Assembly: GCA_004794655.1 (NCBI GenBank)
Contig: SMMW01000524.1
Coordinates: 558,001 to 622,000 of the forward strand
Reading direction: 5' to 3'
Length of the DNA: 64,000 bases
From: Marisa cornuarietis
Lineage: Eukaryota > Mollusca > Gastropoda > Architaenioglossa > Ampullariidae
Of the stretch, positions 12,810 through 26,474 are shown piece by piece. Below the pieces are notes generated by a model. That model searched no databases and had not been told where the DNA came from. It was given only the letters and a program-made list of their open reading frames with translations. Both the position numbers and the translations under genes were made by a program. Position 1 is the first letter of the stretch; every line of letters starts with the position of its first letter.

Positions 12810-15800
12810 TTAACTTAAAAAAGTCCAGGCAGTTAACTTATTCAACACCCCTTCTTGTTGTTGCACTCCACAAGCAAAGCCCCTTGCAGCTTTTTATGGC
12901 TAAATTAATGTTTATTTATTATACATTAAAAATGCCTTTGAAGCTTGATCTTGTATATAGAAGAATGCTGGCAGAAAATTGGGAGGTAGTGGGACATTGG
13001 AGTATAGAAAAGTACTTGAACGTATGTGCTGCATGGAAAAACATATTTGTGTGTTTGTTGTGTGATTTTGCAGAAAATAAAGAGATTTTGTTTTTGTTTG
13101 AATATCTCGTTAGGTATATTTATCCATTTTGTTTGCTTTTAATTAAAATGGAAAGTCTCTTGGTAGGAAAGGATAAGTAATGTCCGAAGCTTCTCATGTT
13201 CAAAATAATGTATTATTATAGCAGTATTAAACCTTAAAATCAAAATTTAAAACATTGTAATAAGGAGTTTCTAATTTCTATAACTAGTTGTCTCAGTTAA
13301 ATAGCATATAATATTTGCAGTTTTAAAGGGCAGTTTTGTTTTCAGGACTTTCAGGTGAGTTAACCATATGTACAGCAAAATTTGTCTCTGAAATCTGAAT
13401 GACAAATCAAGATGGGGGAAACCATCAGAAAGGAAACAGTTTAGAAAACGATAATTATAATCAAGATCGTTTTATTCTTGGAATATAACCTTTTTGAATG
13501 TTTTGGTTAAACGTGAGAAGGATAAGATTAAAATAATACTTAGAAAAAGCTGAAAATGCATCTTTCTTTGTTCAAATGGACTGCACTGTTAAGACTTAAA
13601 AATAATGGACCATCTCAGCAGAATAGAATGTGGCCAGAAGATTCAGATGGTCAAATTATCAAATTAGTTACCAAATGATAAACTCTAAGATCTTGCTAGT
13701 GACAGGATCCTCCAGATAAGTACCAAATTAATTTTACAAAAAGGACAAGATGCTATGCAGTTTTAGCAAGTTGTGCAGAACTGGTGGAAAGTTGGTAGCG
13801 ATTAAGTCAGAAAGAGAAGAGGGAAGTTACCCCTCACAGGCAAGCTAGCATGTGACAGGAAGAGAGACGACATCATTATAGGAATAACGTATAATTTATA
13901 ATCAATAAGCCTGCATATTGAAAAAGGGAAACAAAAATGTGATAGAAGTTCAGGATCACAAATAGAGAAAGAATTTTATGTATGAAGGCTTGAAACCATG
14001 GTTCTGTTTGATATGCATGTGAGTAATCACAGGACCAAGACACCATGCTTATGTGCATGACTGCACAAGCATTTGAGTCTTGTGCATGTGTTTATGCATG
14101 TCTGCTTGCATGTATACCTGACTAATTCAAAAGACGTTTAAAGGCATGCTTGCTTGGGAAATTTGTGGGTACATTTACTCAACTGATATTTTAAACGCAT
14201 GAGCCTTGGCACTTTTGTCAAAATAGAAGTTATTTATTGCTAGAAACCACTGATAAATAAAGGAAAATTGTAGACATAAACTGATCAAAAGCATCTGTGA
14301 GTGCAGCAAGCATACTGAAACTGTATTTAAAAAATGTTTACCAGAAGTGTTAAGTTAATAAGTGTTGAGGCATGTCTGCACTGCTGTTTATAACACTATG
14401 CTTAGCAACTGTACCATGCTTGATGTTAACTGTCAATCACCAATCAACTTTCATGAGACCCAGTGGCAAGAAAGTCCTATAACTTGATGGTGAAACTAAC
14501 AGCCACGCTCACAGTTTTCCACAATGACTTTAAGCAACTACTAAGAAGAAAATGTTTTTTTTTTAATCTTAATTTCCAGGAGATTTGCAATTTGACAGCT
14601 AAAATTTTCCATAAACCATGAAAAGCAAGCACCACGCAAGTCTTATTCTAGTGATTCTGTAGGACAGTTTAACTAAAGTGTGCCATTATCTGAGCCATCC
14701 TTTATCCAATTACAGTAAAATATTTCATTTCTAATCGTTATTTCAGATTATGTTCCTGATAGTATCATCCTTATAAAATACAACTTTTGCTCAGCCTTGT
14801 ACATTCCTAACATGATCTGAAGTTTTTGTATGTTTTTTGTAAAGAGTTGAATCCCATAAGACTGCTGCATGCAAAAATCTCATATATTTTCATACTTGTA
14901 TTTGTCCAGTGGACTGTTTTTTGTTTTATTGTTTGCAAGTGATTTTGTGTGTCACACATATTGTGAGAATGCTACCATGTATTTTATGATTTGTCAGTAT
15001 GTGGTCTTTTCTTTGCATGTTATGATACTGTTGTTATTGACTGTTTGGCTTGTTATAAACACTGTCTTTTTTTGCAATCTGGAATCTTATATTGTAAAGC
15101 CTGCTTAGCTCTCTTGTGATTCTGTTGATATGTACTGGCTTTGATGTGAACATTTCTTCACTCTCTGCTTCTGTAAGGAATGTAAATTAATGATAAATTA
15201 TTGCTAAATACTGTTGCATAATTGTTCATCTTGCTTTGAATGGTAAAATGTTGCATTCATGTTAACAACGAAGTGTGTATATACTGACAAAATTGGGGTA
15301 GGTTTTTGTTTTCTTTTTAGAAAATGAGCACTTCATTCTTTCTGGATTGTTTCATTATTGACAAACGACAGAACAGATGTTATGCTGCTGTAGGAAGTAG
15401 ATCTGTGATTTAGGTATGTGACAGCATACAACAACTTTAATCCAGACTTTTGGCCATAATTGAAGTGCTACTTCTTTTAAGGAAGTGTTCTTAAAGCCAT
15501 TTTTTATTTTGTTGTGAAATCTGTCTCATTGAAAGAATAGAGAATCTCTTGCTCTTACCATCAACTAGAAAAACCAAATTTTAGTTTTACAATTCTTAAT
15601 TGCTAGTTTTAGTAAGATTTAATGAATGGTACAAATAAGTTTAAAACTGTATTCTCTGTAAGGTCATTGCATGACTTTCATCACCAAGCACTGCTGACAT
15701 ATTGTGTGTATATTTGTTACACCACGATAAAACGCTGCTGTTCTGCTGTAAGTCAAAACCTCTCTTATTCGACCCCTTACAGCATCAGCTGCATTTGTAC

Positions 15801-18800
15801 AATTCTTTACACCTTGAATGAGTCAAATATTAAGAGAAATAAGAACTGTTATTGTGAATCCAGTTAAATACAAAAGTGGAACCAACTGGAACTAATATTT
15901 GCCAGAGATGGAGTGCATTTATTTAAAATGTAAGTTTTCAGGATCAGAAAATCACATAAGGTGATGGAATGAGGGGACAAGAGATTCAGAACAGGTTTAA
16001 ATGGATTTCATTTCTAGTCAACTAAAGAGGATGCTGTATCTAGAAAAATCAAAACCAAATATCTCTAAGGACACTTCTAGTTTTCAACCTTTTACTTTAA
16101 AGTGCAATTAGACTTTAAAGAAACTTACAGCACTGTATTGTTATGAGATATTTGTACTGATGTCTCTGACAGATAAAGTTTGTAAAATAGACTTGTAGAT
16201 TGTGCATATTCTTTTGTAAATATTAAATATTAAAAAAATGCAAAATTGGATCAGTGAGACGTTTCATGTCATATGTTTTAACTTACAATTTTTAAGATTG
16301 ATTGTGTTTTAGATTGTGCCAAACCTATAAAGTTTCAGAAGGAACACACATTCCACTGAGGCTCGGGTATTTTAAGTTAGATGAATTAAAAGTTTTTTTG
16401 TTACTGGTTCAAATGTTAATCATGATGATGTTCGTTTTGTTCTGCTTACAAAAAAACAAAAAAACAAAAAACACAAGGCTTGGGTGCTTGTTGGTGCACT
16501 CATTGTTATGTTTTCTGAATGAATAATGGAAACCGGATATCTGGCAAATAACCCTTATGCTTAGGAAGTAATCTTTTTTTAAGTTCAAGATTGTTCTGAA
16601 TTACAGTGATATCCTTCACATTGACAGAATGCATACCAGAAGCTATTAATATTTATCCTCTCAAGACTGACTGGTGGAGCGCCTGTTTGGGAGATCAGAA
16701 ATAAAAAATGGTTGTAAGCCGCACTGGTTGTCATGTCAAAGTTTCCCAATGGGGCACAAGAGCCTTTCAGTCTGTACCTTTCAATCCGTGCCAAAATACA
16801 CAGCTTAAAAATTGCCATAGACAAGTATACTTTCTGAAGAGAAAGCCATGTTGGGGATGGGATTTCAAAATGCAGCAAATCAAACGCCTTGTTTTTCCTT
16901 TCAGCCAACTTCTCGAGGCATCATGCTGATCTTGGATATATCTACAGTTGGACGGTGCAAACATGAACTCATCATCTGCTGTAGATAAACAGCTGGAGAC
17001 AAATGCCCAAGTCATGATGGTCATGTAATTTAAAAATGTGTTTATCATAATAGTGGTTTGCCCTTATAGTGTTTAAAAAAAATAACTTTGTGTACACCTG
17101 TAAAAGATATGTAAGAATTATTTTGAGAGAGTGGGAACTTAAATTTGGTTTTCAGTTGTGTGTGTGTGTGTATTTGTGTGTGAATATTACATATTGGAAC
17201 TCCTTTTCAGTTATGTTGCCATGTCATAAATGCTAGTGCAGTCTTTGTGGGTACTGTTACCATTATGGAGTTGAGACACGTGTATTGGAGTGTTGGAGTG
17301 CTGCATTGTTTTCATCATTAAGGCTTTAGTATGATTTTAATGTTGTTATCATATTCTTTTGGCTCTTTGTGCCATTCTGAGGCACAGATGTTTTGATATT
17401 TCATTATCCTTTTACGGGACTTTAGGCACTGACATAACACACCCTTTGTTTATGTTTTATACAATTGCTAAGATGATCTGCCATACACATTTTTTTTTCT
17501 TATGAGATTAGTTAAAATCTTTTTCCACTGTGAGCATTAAGACACTTGATACATGGAGAGCTGGGACTGAAACAATGCTATCCAGTCTTCTTTTTTTTTT
17601 ACTGTGGATTGGAGAAAAGGTAAGTGAAGCATGGTATTTAGGGCTGGTTACTTTTTTATCTTAAGATATTACAATGCTTATATTTGAGTCTGTGATTGTT
17701 TTTCATTCTTTTTTTGAAGTTGCATGATTTTTAAACCTGCAGTTATTATTTTATGAATACTGTTTTCTGTTTTTAAGTGTGTTTCTTCACTAACAGCTAT
17801 GTTTATGATGTCTTTGCAAGGTTTACTTTAAAAAGGATCAATAGTTGTAGAGAAGTTGTGAATTATGTATGTTTTTATGATTTCTTTGTTTGATTGTTGT
17901 AATTTCTTCTGTTACATTTTTTTTATCCATAAAGTTTACTGTCAAACTTCTGGTCATGCCATATTAGTAATTCTTTTACAAAGTGAATTTTTTCTAAACA
18001 ACTCAATACTTTTCAGTAAAATATTTAAACTTCTTTGAATAGGGCACTTACATCTAAACTCACATCTGTTTTTTGCGTCCATGTTGTCATATTTTTACCA
18101 ACAGATACCCATTTTTTTTGTTGATCTCAAATCCATGAGGCTTCAGAAACAGTAATGCACCTATTCATTGATCTTTGACATATTTCCCTGTGAGCTCACA
18201 GCATGTAACAAAATGAGCAGCCCAACACACATAGTAATACAGTTAAAAAAAAAAGTGAGGGGTAGGATGGAGATGGTGGGAAAAAAAAACTCAGCTACCA
18301 AAAAGATGAGCCTTAAAGCCAGCCTTAAAACATTTATGGCTTCAGCATGTGGATCTCATTGCTGTCATAAGAATTTAATGTAAGAAGTTGTTTTGTCAAT
18401 CCTAGAATAACAGCAGATGAAAAGATTTAGCTAGAACATTTAATTACGTTTTTCCTGTGAAGAATTTCTCCCATTTCTCACATTTAATTTCATCCAAATT
18501 TGGGTTAGTAGTTGCATATGGCACAGGCATAGAAAAATAATCTTAACATTTGTTTTGATCAGTGTGAAGAACCTAGGATTTTAATTATGTCATTGGTAAA
18601 TCTTGCTGCCAGGTACAAATAATGTGTAATTGAAGGTATGCATATATTTGTTCATTATAAGTGCATGCAGGCACATGTATGGTCAGTTATGTCTATTTTG
18701 CAAGTTTCAATCAAGTTTTTTCAATTTGTTATTCTTAGAAAAATCAGACTGTGTATGATGAAAAAAAACCCACTACATCCACTCAATTTTTACTTGCTAT

Positions 18801-20945
18801 GCATGTGCTTTTATATATTACAACAATGTGTCAAGCATCTTGCTGCTGCATGCAAATGTTGAAATATCATGTACCTATAAAGCCATTCAAAGCGAAACTG
18901 CATATTCAAATAGTGGCTGTGAATTCAAAACCTGCTCACGCCTCCAGCTGAAGAATTCATTCTGTCCAGAAGTGTACCCGATTTGTGAGGGAAGATAAGA
19001 GCAATAGAAGGAGAATGTTAGACTCGCATCTGCCACATGTGGGAGCCAAAACAGTGAACTATCCTCTTCAGCCTCTAGTCCATTAGACTTCTGCTGGATT
19101 TTCTTTTAAATATGGACAATTCTTTGAAGTGTTTTCTTTATGGTTCATATAATCTTTTGCAGCTTTATCTAGCACTAATCCTGTTTGATGCTTTTTCTCA
19201 TTACGTGCCTAGAAAGATTCTTTTTCCTTCACCCTTGAAGAGAATTAATTGTAAAGCCGTCCATACCACATAAAAAAGCATTATTTAATTACCTAAAATA
19301 TGCCTCACCTAGAGTAAGATCTGAAGTTTAACTCAATTTTTTTTCTCAATTCACTTTATGCTTAGTCCTTTAGTATTATTTAGTACAGAGTATTTTAACT
19401 CTTTTGATTTATAAAAAAAACGCTTTTCTTAAAATAGTGGAAAGTACTTGTGTTTTATTCCCTTAATGTCTATGTATATGTAATGTTGATTTTTTTTTTT
19501 TTTAAATTGTCACAGAGCCTGTCGCCCATACAGCTTGCAGAAAATAAACAATCACAAACATCATAAACAGTCCTTCTGTCTTTGGCTCATGTTTTCTCAG
19601 TAGATACAGTCTGGTGGCAGTTTTATCCAGACTTGGTTGACAGATGTTTGTTCATGAGTGTCAACATCTAGTGATAGCTTTTGCTACTCTGATGGCTTGT
19701 ATTGTTGCTCCAACTTTAAGAAGTGCGTATGAAGCACACACTTAGTAGAGCTGTACATGACTGTGGTTAACACCAAAAAAAAAAAAAAAACTGTAAGGAA
19801 AACTCTTTGTGAAAAGGCTTATAACAGATTATTACTGCAATAAAGGCCTTTTTTAACCAAGCAAATGTTGCCCAATGTTTGACCTAGCTGTATGTGAATG
19901 TCCCAGTAAAGCATTTGTTTGAGGGGGGAACATTCAAAACATTGGAACTTGGGTCAACTTGATAAGCACTCTTAGTGGGCACTGAAAATCCTTAGAGGTT
20001 TTTAATTATTTTCCAGAAAAAGACATTCACAAATGTCACTAGTGTTTTTGTTTTTTCCAAGTCGCTCTGCTACTGATGTACAATTTGGATAGCTGTATTT
20101 GTGGGCATCGGTGATCATCCATGTTGTACATAAATATTGTTGTTCTCATATTTGTGTTCATATTTTGTGGGGCAATCAAACTGGCTTACAGAAGCACTTA
20201 AATAACTCCAATTGGTGACACAGACAACACTGAACTGTAAGAAAATATGTTTCTGGGGTTACAATCAATTTCAATTATTTTTCAGTACATACCTGGATTG
20301 GTGCAAAGTAGATTTTCACTTACCTTTCATCCCACCTAGTATGCTGCTGCCACATCACCTTTCTCATCAACACTATCATTGTCAACATAGCTCTAGGACT
20401 GTTCGCTTATTAGTCTAGAAAATCTCAGAATTTGTTTTCCTATTTCTTTGCATCTTAAAAAAATGTATTAAAATCTGTTAAATGTTCTTCCACATTATTT
20501 TGCGATAGCATAGCATAGTAATCATAGTATATCCAAGAAATTATTCATCAGTCTGGTAGAATTATTCTTGCTAACTAGAAGCATTTACACTTTAGAGCAT
20601 TCTGCACTTTGGGTAGGTAAAATGCATTTATGTTGTTCCTCCATGAATTGTCTCTTTCTGTGGTTGGAAAAGGATCTGCTTGTGAATGTGTGTTTTGTTC
20701 AGATTGTTAGTGTTTATCTTATAAATATTTTGAACCATGTATACAAATTTGTCTCTTTGCCTTGAGGACTGGGTTCTACCATTTGAAACTTTTTTTTTTA
20801 ATTTTAATCATGTTGTGTGTAACTTTATTTAAAAATCAAGTTTGTGTTTATGTTATTTTTGAGATTGTGTGTTTTGAAGAATTCATTATGCTTACAACTT
20901 GAGGTTATGTGTAAATACACCTCCAATAAAAGTACTCTTGTCTTT
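12810..20945 (+). other. STIMATE 3' UTR and/or downstream non-coding DNA
   Basis: About 8 kb of unique AT-rich DNA with only short spurious frames. Several AATAAA motifs occur (13076, near 19546, 20926), so alternative long 3' UTRs are possible. I see no exon with good borders and no strong repeat beyond T and A homopolymers and a short GT run near 17155-17175. Confidence 0.4.
13076..13081 (+). terminator. AATAAA poly(A) signal, proximal candidate for STIMATE
   Basis: AATAAA lies 267 bases after the STIMATE stop and is followed by a T/GT-rich stretch (GATTTTGTTTTTGTTTG) suited to cleavage. A distal AATAAA at 20926 would give an 8-kb 3' UTR. The proximal site is the simpler choice. Confidence 0.5.
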
Positions 20946-23900
20946 TGCCTTGTTATTTAAACACCACTGCTGCTTGTTTCACTCCTTTTGAGTTTGAGTG
21001 TGCTATTTTGCTCATATTGCATAATAATTTGGTTTGTTTTGGGAAGTGAAATAGAGACAATACATTTTAGCGTCTGCCCTACCATTCCAAGCATCATCTC
21101 AGCTTGCGAATCATTGCCATAGGTTGCTTTCAAGAGATAGATAATGGTATGGAATTTAGTGAAGTTTTCTTAATGAAATTTTTATCCTTTACTGTTACTT
21201 TCTAGTTAAACCATAGGGTTTTTTAAAAAATGTTCTTACACTTTTTCTGAGAGTGGATACAGTGGGTGACCAATGATTACATTTTCATTTGGAAAGAGAT
21301 TTGGTGCTGGCTGCTGTTTTAAATGGGTTTTTTAAAGGGTTTTTATGTTCATGTATACTCTGTATAGGGTTTTATGCATTTGATGGATGTATCCCAACTG
21401 AACCACGTTTGCTCCTGCCCCTTGCCAGATAGACATCTTTTGGCTTCTGTAAGCTTGAAATTCCATAAAGGACCCCTACATATAATTAGAGATCTTGTTC
21501 TGCAAGGCAACGTTGAGATCTCAGGAATGGATCTGGACATTAACTTTATCAGAGGTTCTTTTCAAGGCTTCAGAAACACTAGCTCTTTACTATAACTTAG
21601 ATATTTTATTTACAATTTGTTGTGCAAAAATCAGACTGGTTATGTTGCTGATGAAAGACATACACAGTGGCTATATTACTAGTCTTTGTGGTGGCTTGTC
21701 ACCAAGACACTGAGGATTGTGGATTTGGATCTGGCACACATAAATTCTCTGAATTAGAAACCTGTTTACAGGGCTTTGCAAGTGCGCCATGATATAGCCT
21801 CAGTTGTTGACTCAATGTAAATCAACAACAATCAGCTATTCTCTTCACATTGTATATCTCAAGTGTCATGAGATCATGTTGCTTCAACACAGACAATAAA
21901 ACCTAACCAGATAATATCTCAGCTTGGTTTCATGTTTTGCCTGTTTTCTTCCTTTATACATCATGTTTATAATGTAAATCTCAAGGGATATTAAATTTTT
22001 TTTTAATTTGTTTTTTTGCTATTAACATTTGACTAATGCTAAACATTGTCATAAAATGGTATTGGTCATTTAATCATGTAAGCAGAATTTATGTAAATAC
22101 TTACTGGATGTCAATACACATTATAAGCACCAAAGAATGAAGGAATGAGAAATTACAGTTATAGGTAACTTTGTATACCCCATGAACGTTCTGAGGTGAC
22201 TGTGAATTTTCTAAACTATAATAAACACTTTCAATTTTAGAAATACGTTTTGCTTTATAGAAACATCAGTATTACACATTCTTTAGCAATATTCACAATA
22301 TTTAATTTTTCATATTTCTGCATTTGTTAGCAAGTGCATAGCTTGATTGTCACATTGTATTAATATTTGATAGCAACTCTTTTTTTCTATATAACAAAAC
22401 TTAGAGATAACCAATTTTCTTTTTTTGCGGGCAGCAAGGTAAGGTTTAGGACTTTTTTTGGAATGGGAGATAGGTTAAACAGTTTGTCTGATTACAATCT
22501 CAGATTTGACCAGTGATATAGCCCCTGCACGTGGTGAAGTATGCAACTTTATTTTCATACCCCATGCTATGTTTCATGTGCCTGCCCAGTGAATGAGAAC
22601 TGTAGTGGTGAAAACAAAAATTCTGACTGAAATCCAGATGCTGTATAATAAAGACATTTGAAAGCTTTTATTTGTTGTTTTTTTTTTTTATATTTAGTTT
22701 TATATATAATACAGGTATTATGGTGCAAGCAAATAGCATACTTTTGCTCAATTGTATTAATGCCAATGGGCAAGTTAGTAAAGTTGGTCATCAGTCATTT
22801 ACTTTTGCCATGCCTTCAACATGCTATAATTACTATCTTGTAGATGCTAAAATACATTTCTTCAATTCATAAAGAACAACTTTTTTAAAACGCTACTTAC
22901 CAAAAATGCTTCTATAATAAGATGTACTTTAATAATATGACTCATCCTAGAAGATAAATATCAATTAAAGCTAAATGTAAATAAAGCAGCAGTATTTGGG
23001 ACATTCAAAACAATGCTAATTATACATTTACAATGGAAAGCATATTTTTAATGTCATTGTGATAAAGACAAAGATCGTAAGAACTCATAGTTATAAAAAA
23101 TATGGAAATACATTTGATGAATCAAAATGTTAGGAGGGTTAAAATCTGGAAAGAACGCATACTGGTTTCAGATGCACACAGTTAAATATCACAGTCCCAG
23201 GGCTTATATTAAAATTGCATAGGTAAAATTAATTTGATGTTAGTAAAATTATTCTAGCTTGGGAAGGAGAGGTAGTATGCATCAACATGGAGGACACAAT
23301 GGAAAACTGGTACGGTTAAAAACGTCTGTGTTACAAGACACAAGTGATATTTCATCAGTGGACGCTGCTGTGGAAATAAATATTTTGCTACCATTTTCAT
23401 ACTCCTCACACTGGCAATATACTACTTGATAGCGTGATATCTAAATCTAAAGTCGAATAAAGACCAGAGAAAATTCTGGAGACGCTTTTCCTGTTGTACA
23501 TAAACTCCTTCACTGGCGGTAAACATAGCTCTGATGCTGCCATTAGGTGGAAGCAAAGCAGGCTTCCTCAAAGAAACAAACTGCCCCTGTGGTTGGGGGA
23601 CGACGAGAACAGTTTTGTGTGCGGTTCCCGCGGTGCTCTGCACCAGGAGGGGGAAGGGGCGGGTGCAGCTTCTTAGAAGCTAATTACCTCCGGTCCTTTG
23701 CCGTGCACGAGAGGAGACTGGCCGTGCATTGACGCGTACGAAAACTGGCGATAGTGCAATTTTAACGATTCTGTTAGCACGAATCTCGCGAGCGAAGAAT
23801 AAAAAGTGGAGATAGTAGATGAACGTTGTAATGACACCTGAAATTTCTGGGCCAAACTGCATGCTGACAGTGAACGACATTCACATTCTTGCCTACTCAG

Positions 23901-23960
23901 TATTTTTTTTGTGGGGGTGGCTGCCCCCTTTGTCCCCCTGGTTATCACGCCACTGGCCTT
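20946..23960. other. Non-coding stretch, no gene seen
   Basis: AT-rich, no convincing coding exon. Contains the SINE fragment at 21690-21900. The right-hand part (about 23050-23966) should hold the 3' UTR of the minus-strand coiled-coil gene. No AATAAA on that strand was found close to its stop. Confidence 0.4.
21715..21840 (+). repeat. SINE body and 3' fragment
   Basis: Contains CCTGTTTACAGGGCTTTGCA, then GCGCCATGATATAGCCTCAG, TTGTTGACTCA and a TAAATCAACAACAA end. The 3' part is shared with fragments near 8890 and 12400, and the CTGTTTACAGGG block recurs near 9022. A tRNA-like head is not clear. Confidence 0.5.
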
Positions 23961-23966
23961 ACAGGC

Positions 23967-26474
23967 TCACGCGACGGCACAGCTTTTAGACACAGCTGCT
24001 CGTGCGTCGGTCGAGCGTGCAGATGACAAATCCGCCGCCTTTTCCGATGTGCTGCCGTCCCGACTTTCGGCTTCGATCATCAAGACTTTCGCTGTGCGCA
24101 AATCTTCTTCCAGTTTTTGGATGCGGTTGTCCTTCTCGGCGTCAATGTTGGCAAGGCTCACTAGCCGACGCTGAAGGTCCTTCACCTTGGCCTCGAGGTT
24201 ATTCCCCATTTTCCTGCGCAGTTGTGCCACTTCCGCCTCCAGCTCCTGGATGCGCGCGTCTCGCTGGTAGACCTCGTCTCTCAAAGCGGAGAGCTCCTCT
24301 GCCTGCCGCTGTGCGCAGCTGTCCTCCAAGAGATGGCATCGTTGCTTCAGATCGCTCAGCTCGGCTTGCACTTTGACCTTCTCATCCACGACCCATTGGA
24401 GCGCTTCTCGATCGGCCTGCTGGCTTAGGCGGGAGGCCAGCAGCAAGGCCTCTTCCTCGGAGTTCCACCGGTGCTGGTGCTGCCTCAGCGAATCTTCTCC
24501 GCAGACCTCTGAGGTTATCTCACGTTGATCTCCGCCGCTGTGCTTCTCCGAATTATTGTGAGCAGGAGGGCGTCGCGGATAGCCGGGCTGCCTTCCTGCA
24601 CGCTCGACTTCCGGCGCATGTGCGCTGCCCTGTCGCTCGTTTCCGGCGTGGGTCGAGCTGACGTCGCCACTAGCGTCGCCTGCTGCCCGCCGAATAGATA
24701 GTTCGTTCCCTTCTGAATCTGATCTTTCCGACTCGCCCCTTTTTTTACGAGAAGTCGATTCGCTGACGCTCTGCCGGGCATTTTCAAGAGTCGCGACATT
24801 CAAACCTGTCAAAATAGATGAGGGTTGGTGTTTAGCCCCGAAGTGCCAACCGAAGCTTTATAAAAATGGAGCTAGTTCAGATGCCAGAGAGACGCTCCCA
24901 TCCACATGTGAAAGAAAAGTATAAAGAAAGAGGGCTAGGGGGCGCACACTCAATAATAATAATGAAGATTTTATAGCGCATATTCTCAGACAGACAAAGC
25001 ATGCTCTTAGAGCTTAAAAGGGGAAGAGAAATGGACTAAATGGATAGAACACGAGTTAGAAAACACATGTAGCACTCTAGTAGTGTACGAGATAGTTTTA
25101 TTTTTGTAAAGGTCGGACGGCCACCGCACCGTCCCCTTTCTCACGCCGGCTGTGTGTGTAATAACCAGCCCCTGACCTGTCCGCGGCCTGTAACTGCTAT
25201 TGCGTGTCGCAAGGTGACCCACTAAGAAAGGCCCTGACCAGACGGTGAACCGTTGCCACTGTCGTACACGAACACACACGCGTACACACTAACACACGTA
25301 CATGCGGTCATCACACGCGCTAACACATGCGCACCTACAGGCACACGCATCGACATTCACACATGATCGTCGTACGCGTGCGTGCACGCGTACACACATG
25401 CACACACTTACACACGCTCTCAAACACAAATCACACCACGCGTGGACAGTAAACCATGACGTCTGGCTTGGGACCCTGGGAACGGGTGGGGGGAACAATG
25501 CCCGACATGGTTCAGGGACAGGTCGAAGCCGGGGGAAAGAAAGGGATGGTTGCTGGAAAGTTCGACGGGAGAGGGATAAATAGTGTTGTTTCGAGTTGTT
25601 GCGGTCTGTCTGTAACTAGAAGTGAGAGAGGAGAGACGGCAGGGCCAGCCGCCGAGTTACATGGAATAAAAACTACAGTATGCGGCAAAATTCGATCTTG
25701 TGTTTCTTTGAGTAACAGCTAGCCCAACCCTAAGTAGCCATCAGGTACCGACGTGTTGGTTACACACAAAAAGGCACCAAGTAACAGGAACTTATACCCC
25801 CCCCCCCAACACACCTACCCACGAGTATGCGCGCGCACACACACACACGCTCGCGCTTTTACATATGAGATATAGGTTTCAGTGTATTTACTAAGACACC
25901 AGAGCATTACTGACGACAAAGTTATGTCAAGCTGTGGGCCCTGAACCTTAAAGCCTTTCAACTGAACATTTAACCAAGTTTGGTAAAGTTAAAGGTAAAA
26001 ATAGAGATTTTTTCCAAACAAATTCGAAGATATGTGTCCAGTTAGGAAAATTTACAATTAATTTATTTATATATTTATTTGTTATTTCTTACCCTCTTCA
26101 TCACTGACACCAGTTTCTGGTTCGACATCCCCTGCGGAAGCTGAAACAGCTGTCTCTGTAGGATTTGCTTTCCTTACTCCACGTTTTTCGTCTCCTGCTA
26201 ATTTGACCCCTGTGACCTCAGTGGAATGGTTCGCCACTGCTTCCTCTACATCTACACCAGACGAATCGCCTCCTTCCGTCTCTTCTAGAGATGAAGGTGT
26301 CACATTACTTTCAACCTTCGATTCACAGGCTTCTCCGCCATCTTCAGTGGCGGTTGACTCCATCTTGTTGGAAGCAGTTGTAACAACAGCAACCGATGGC
26401 GGCGTCTTTGTGGAAACAGACCAGTCGTGTGTGCTCTCGGTCAACTGTTCTTTCCCTTCGGTCTTAGTCACCAT
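23967..26474 (-). CDS. Uncharacterised acidic coiled-coil protein
   Basis: Two exons on the minus strand: 26474-26093 (ATG in GTCACCATGG, an excellent Kozak context; donor GAGG|GTAAGA) and 24805-23967 (acceptor TTTTGACAG; stop TGA). The join is in phase (G|GT = Gly) and gives 406 aa. Residues 1-127 are acidic and rich in S, T, E and V, likely disordered, ending VSDEEG. Residues 129-240 are polar and rich in S, R and E. Residues 243-375 form a strong coiled coil with heptad-like L/I/V spacing (AELSDLKQRCHLLED, ARIQELEAEVAQLRR, VKDLQRRLVSL, NRIQKLEEDL). There is no signal peptide or membrane segment, so it is probably cytosolic or nuclear and dimeric. I do not recognise the family. The exon DNA is more GC-rich than its surroundings. 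An additional upstream non-coding exon is possible. Confidence 0.72.
24945..25018 (-). repeat. SINE 3' end with (ATT)n tail, antisense
   Basis: Read on the minus strand: GAGCATGCTTTGTCTG, then TATGCGCTATAAAATCTTC and ATTATTATTATTG. This is the same 3' end type as near 44520-44580 (AGCCTGCTCTTA..GCGCTATAAAA..). It sits in the intron of the coiled-coil gene. Confidence 0.5.
25262..25440. repeat. Degenerate CA-rich microsatellite
   Basis: Interrupted ACAC / ACACGCG repeats across the intron of the coiled-coil gene. The open frames over it on both strands are repeat artefacts. A C-run (25797-25807) and another CA tract lie further left in the same intron. Confidence 0.7.

Noticed and set aside
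25289..25498. Cys/Val-rich minus-strand peptide
   Set aside because: Translation of a CA-rich microsatellite.
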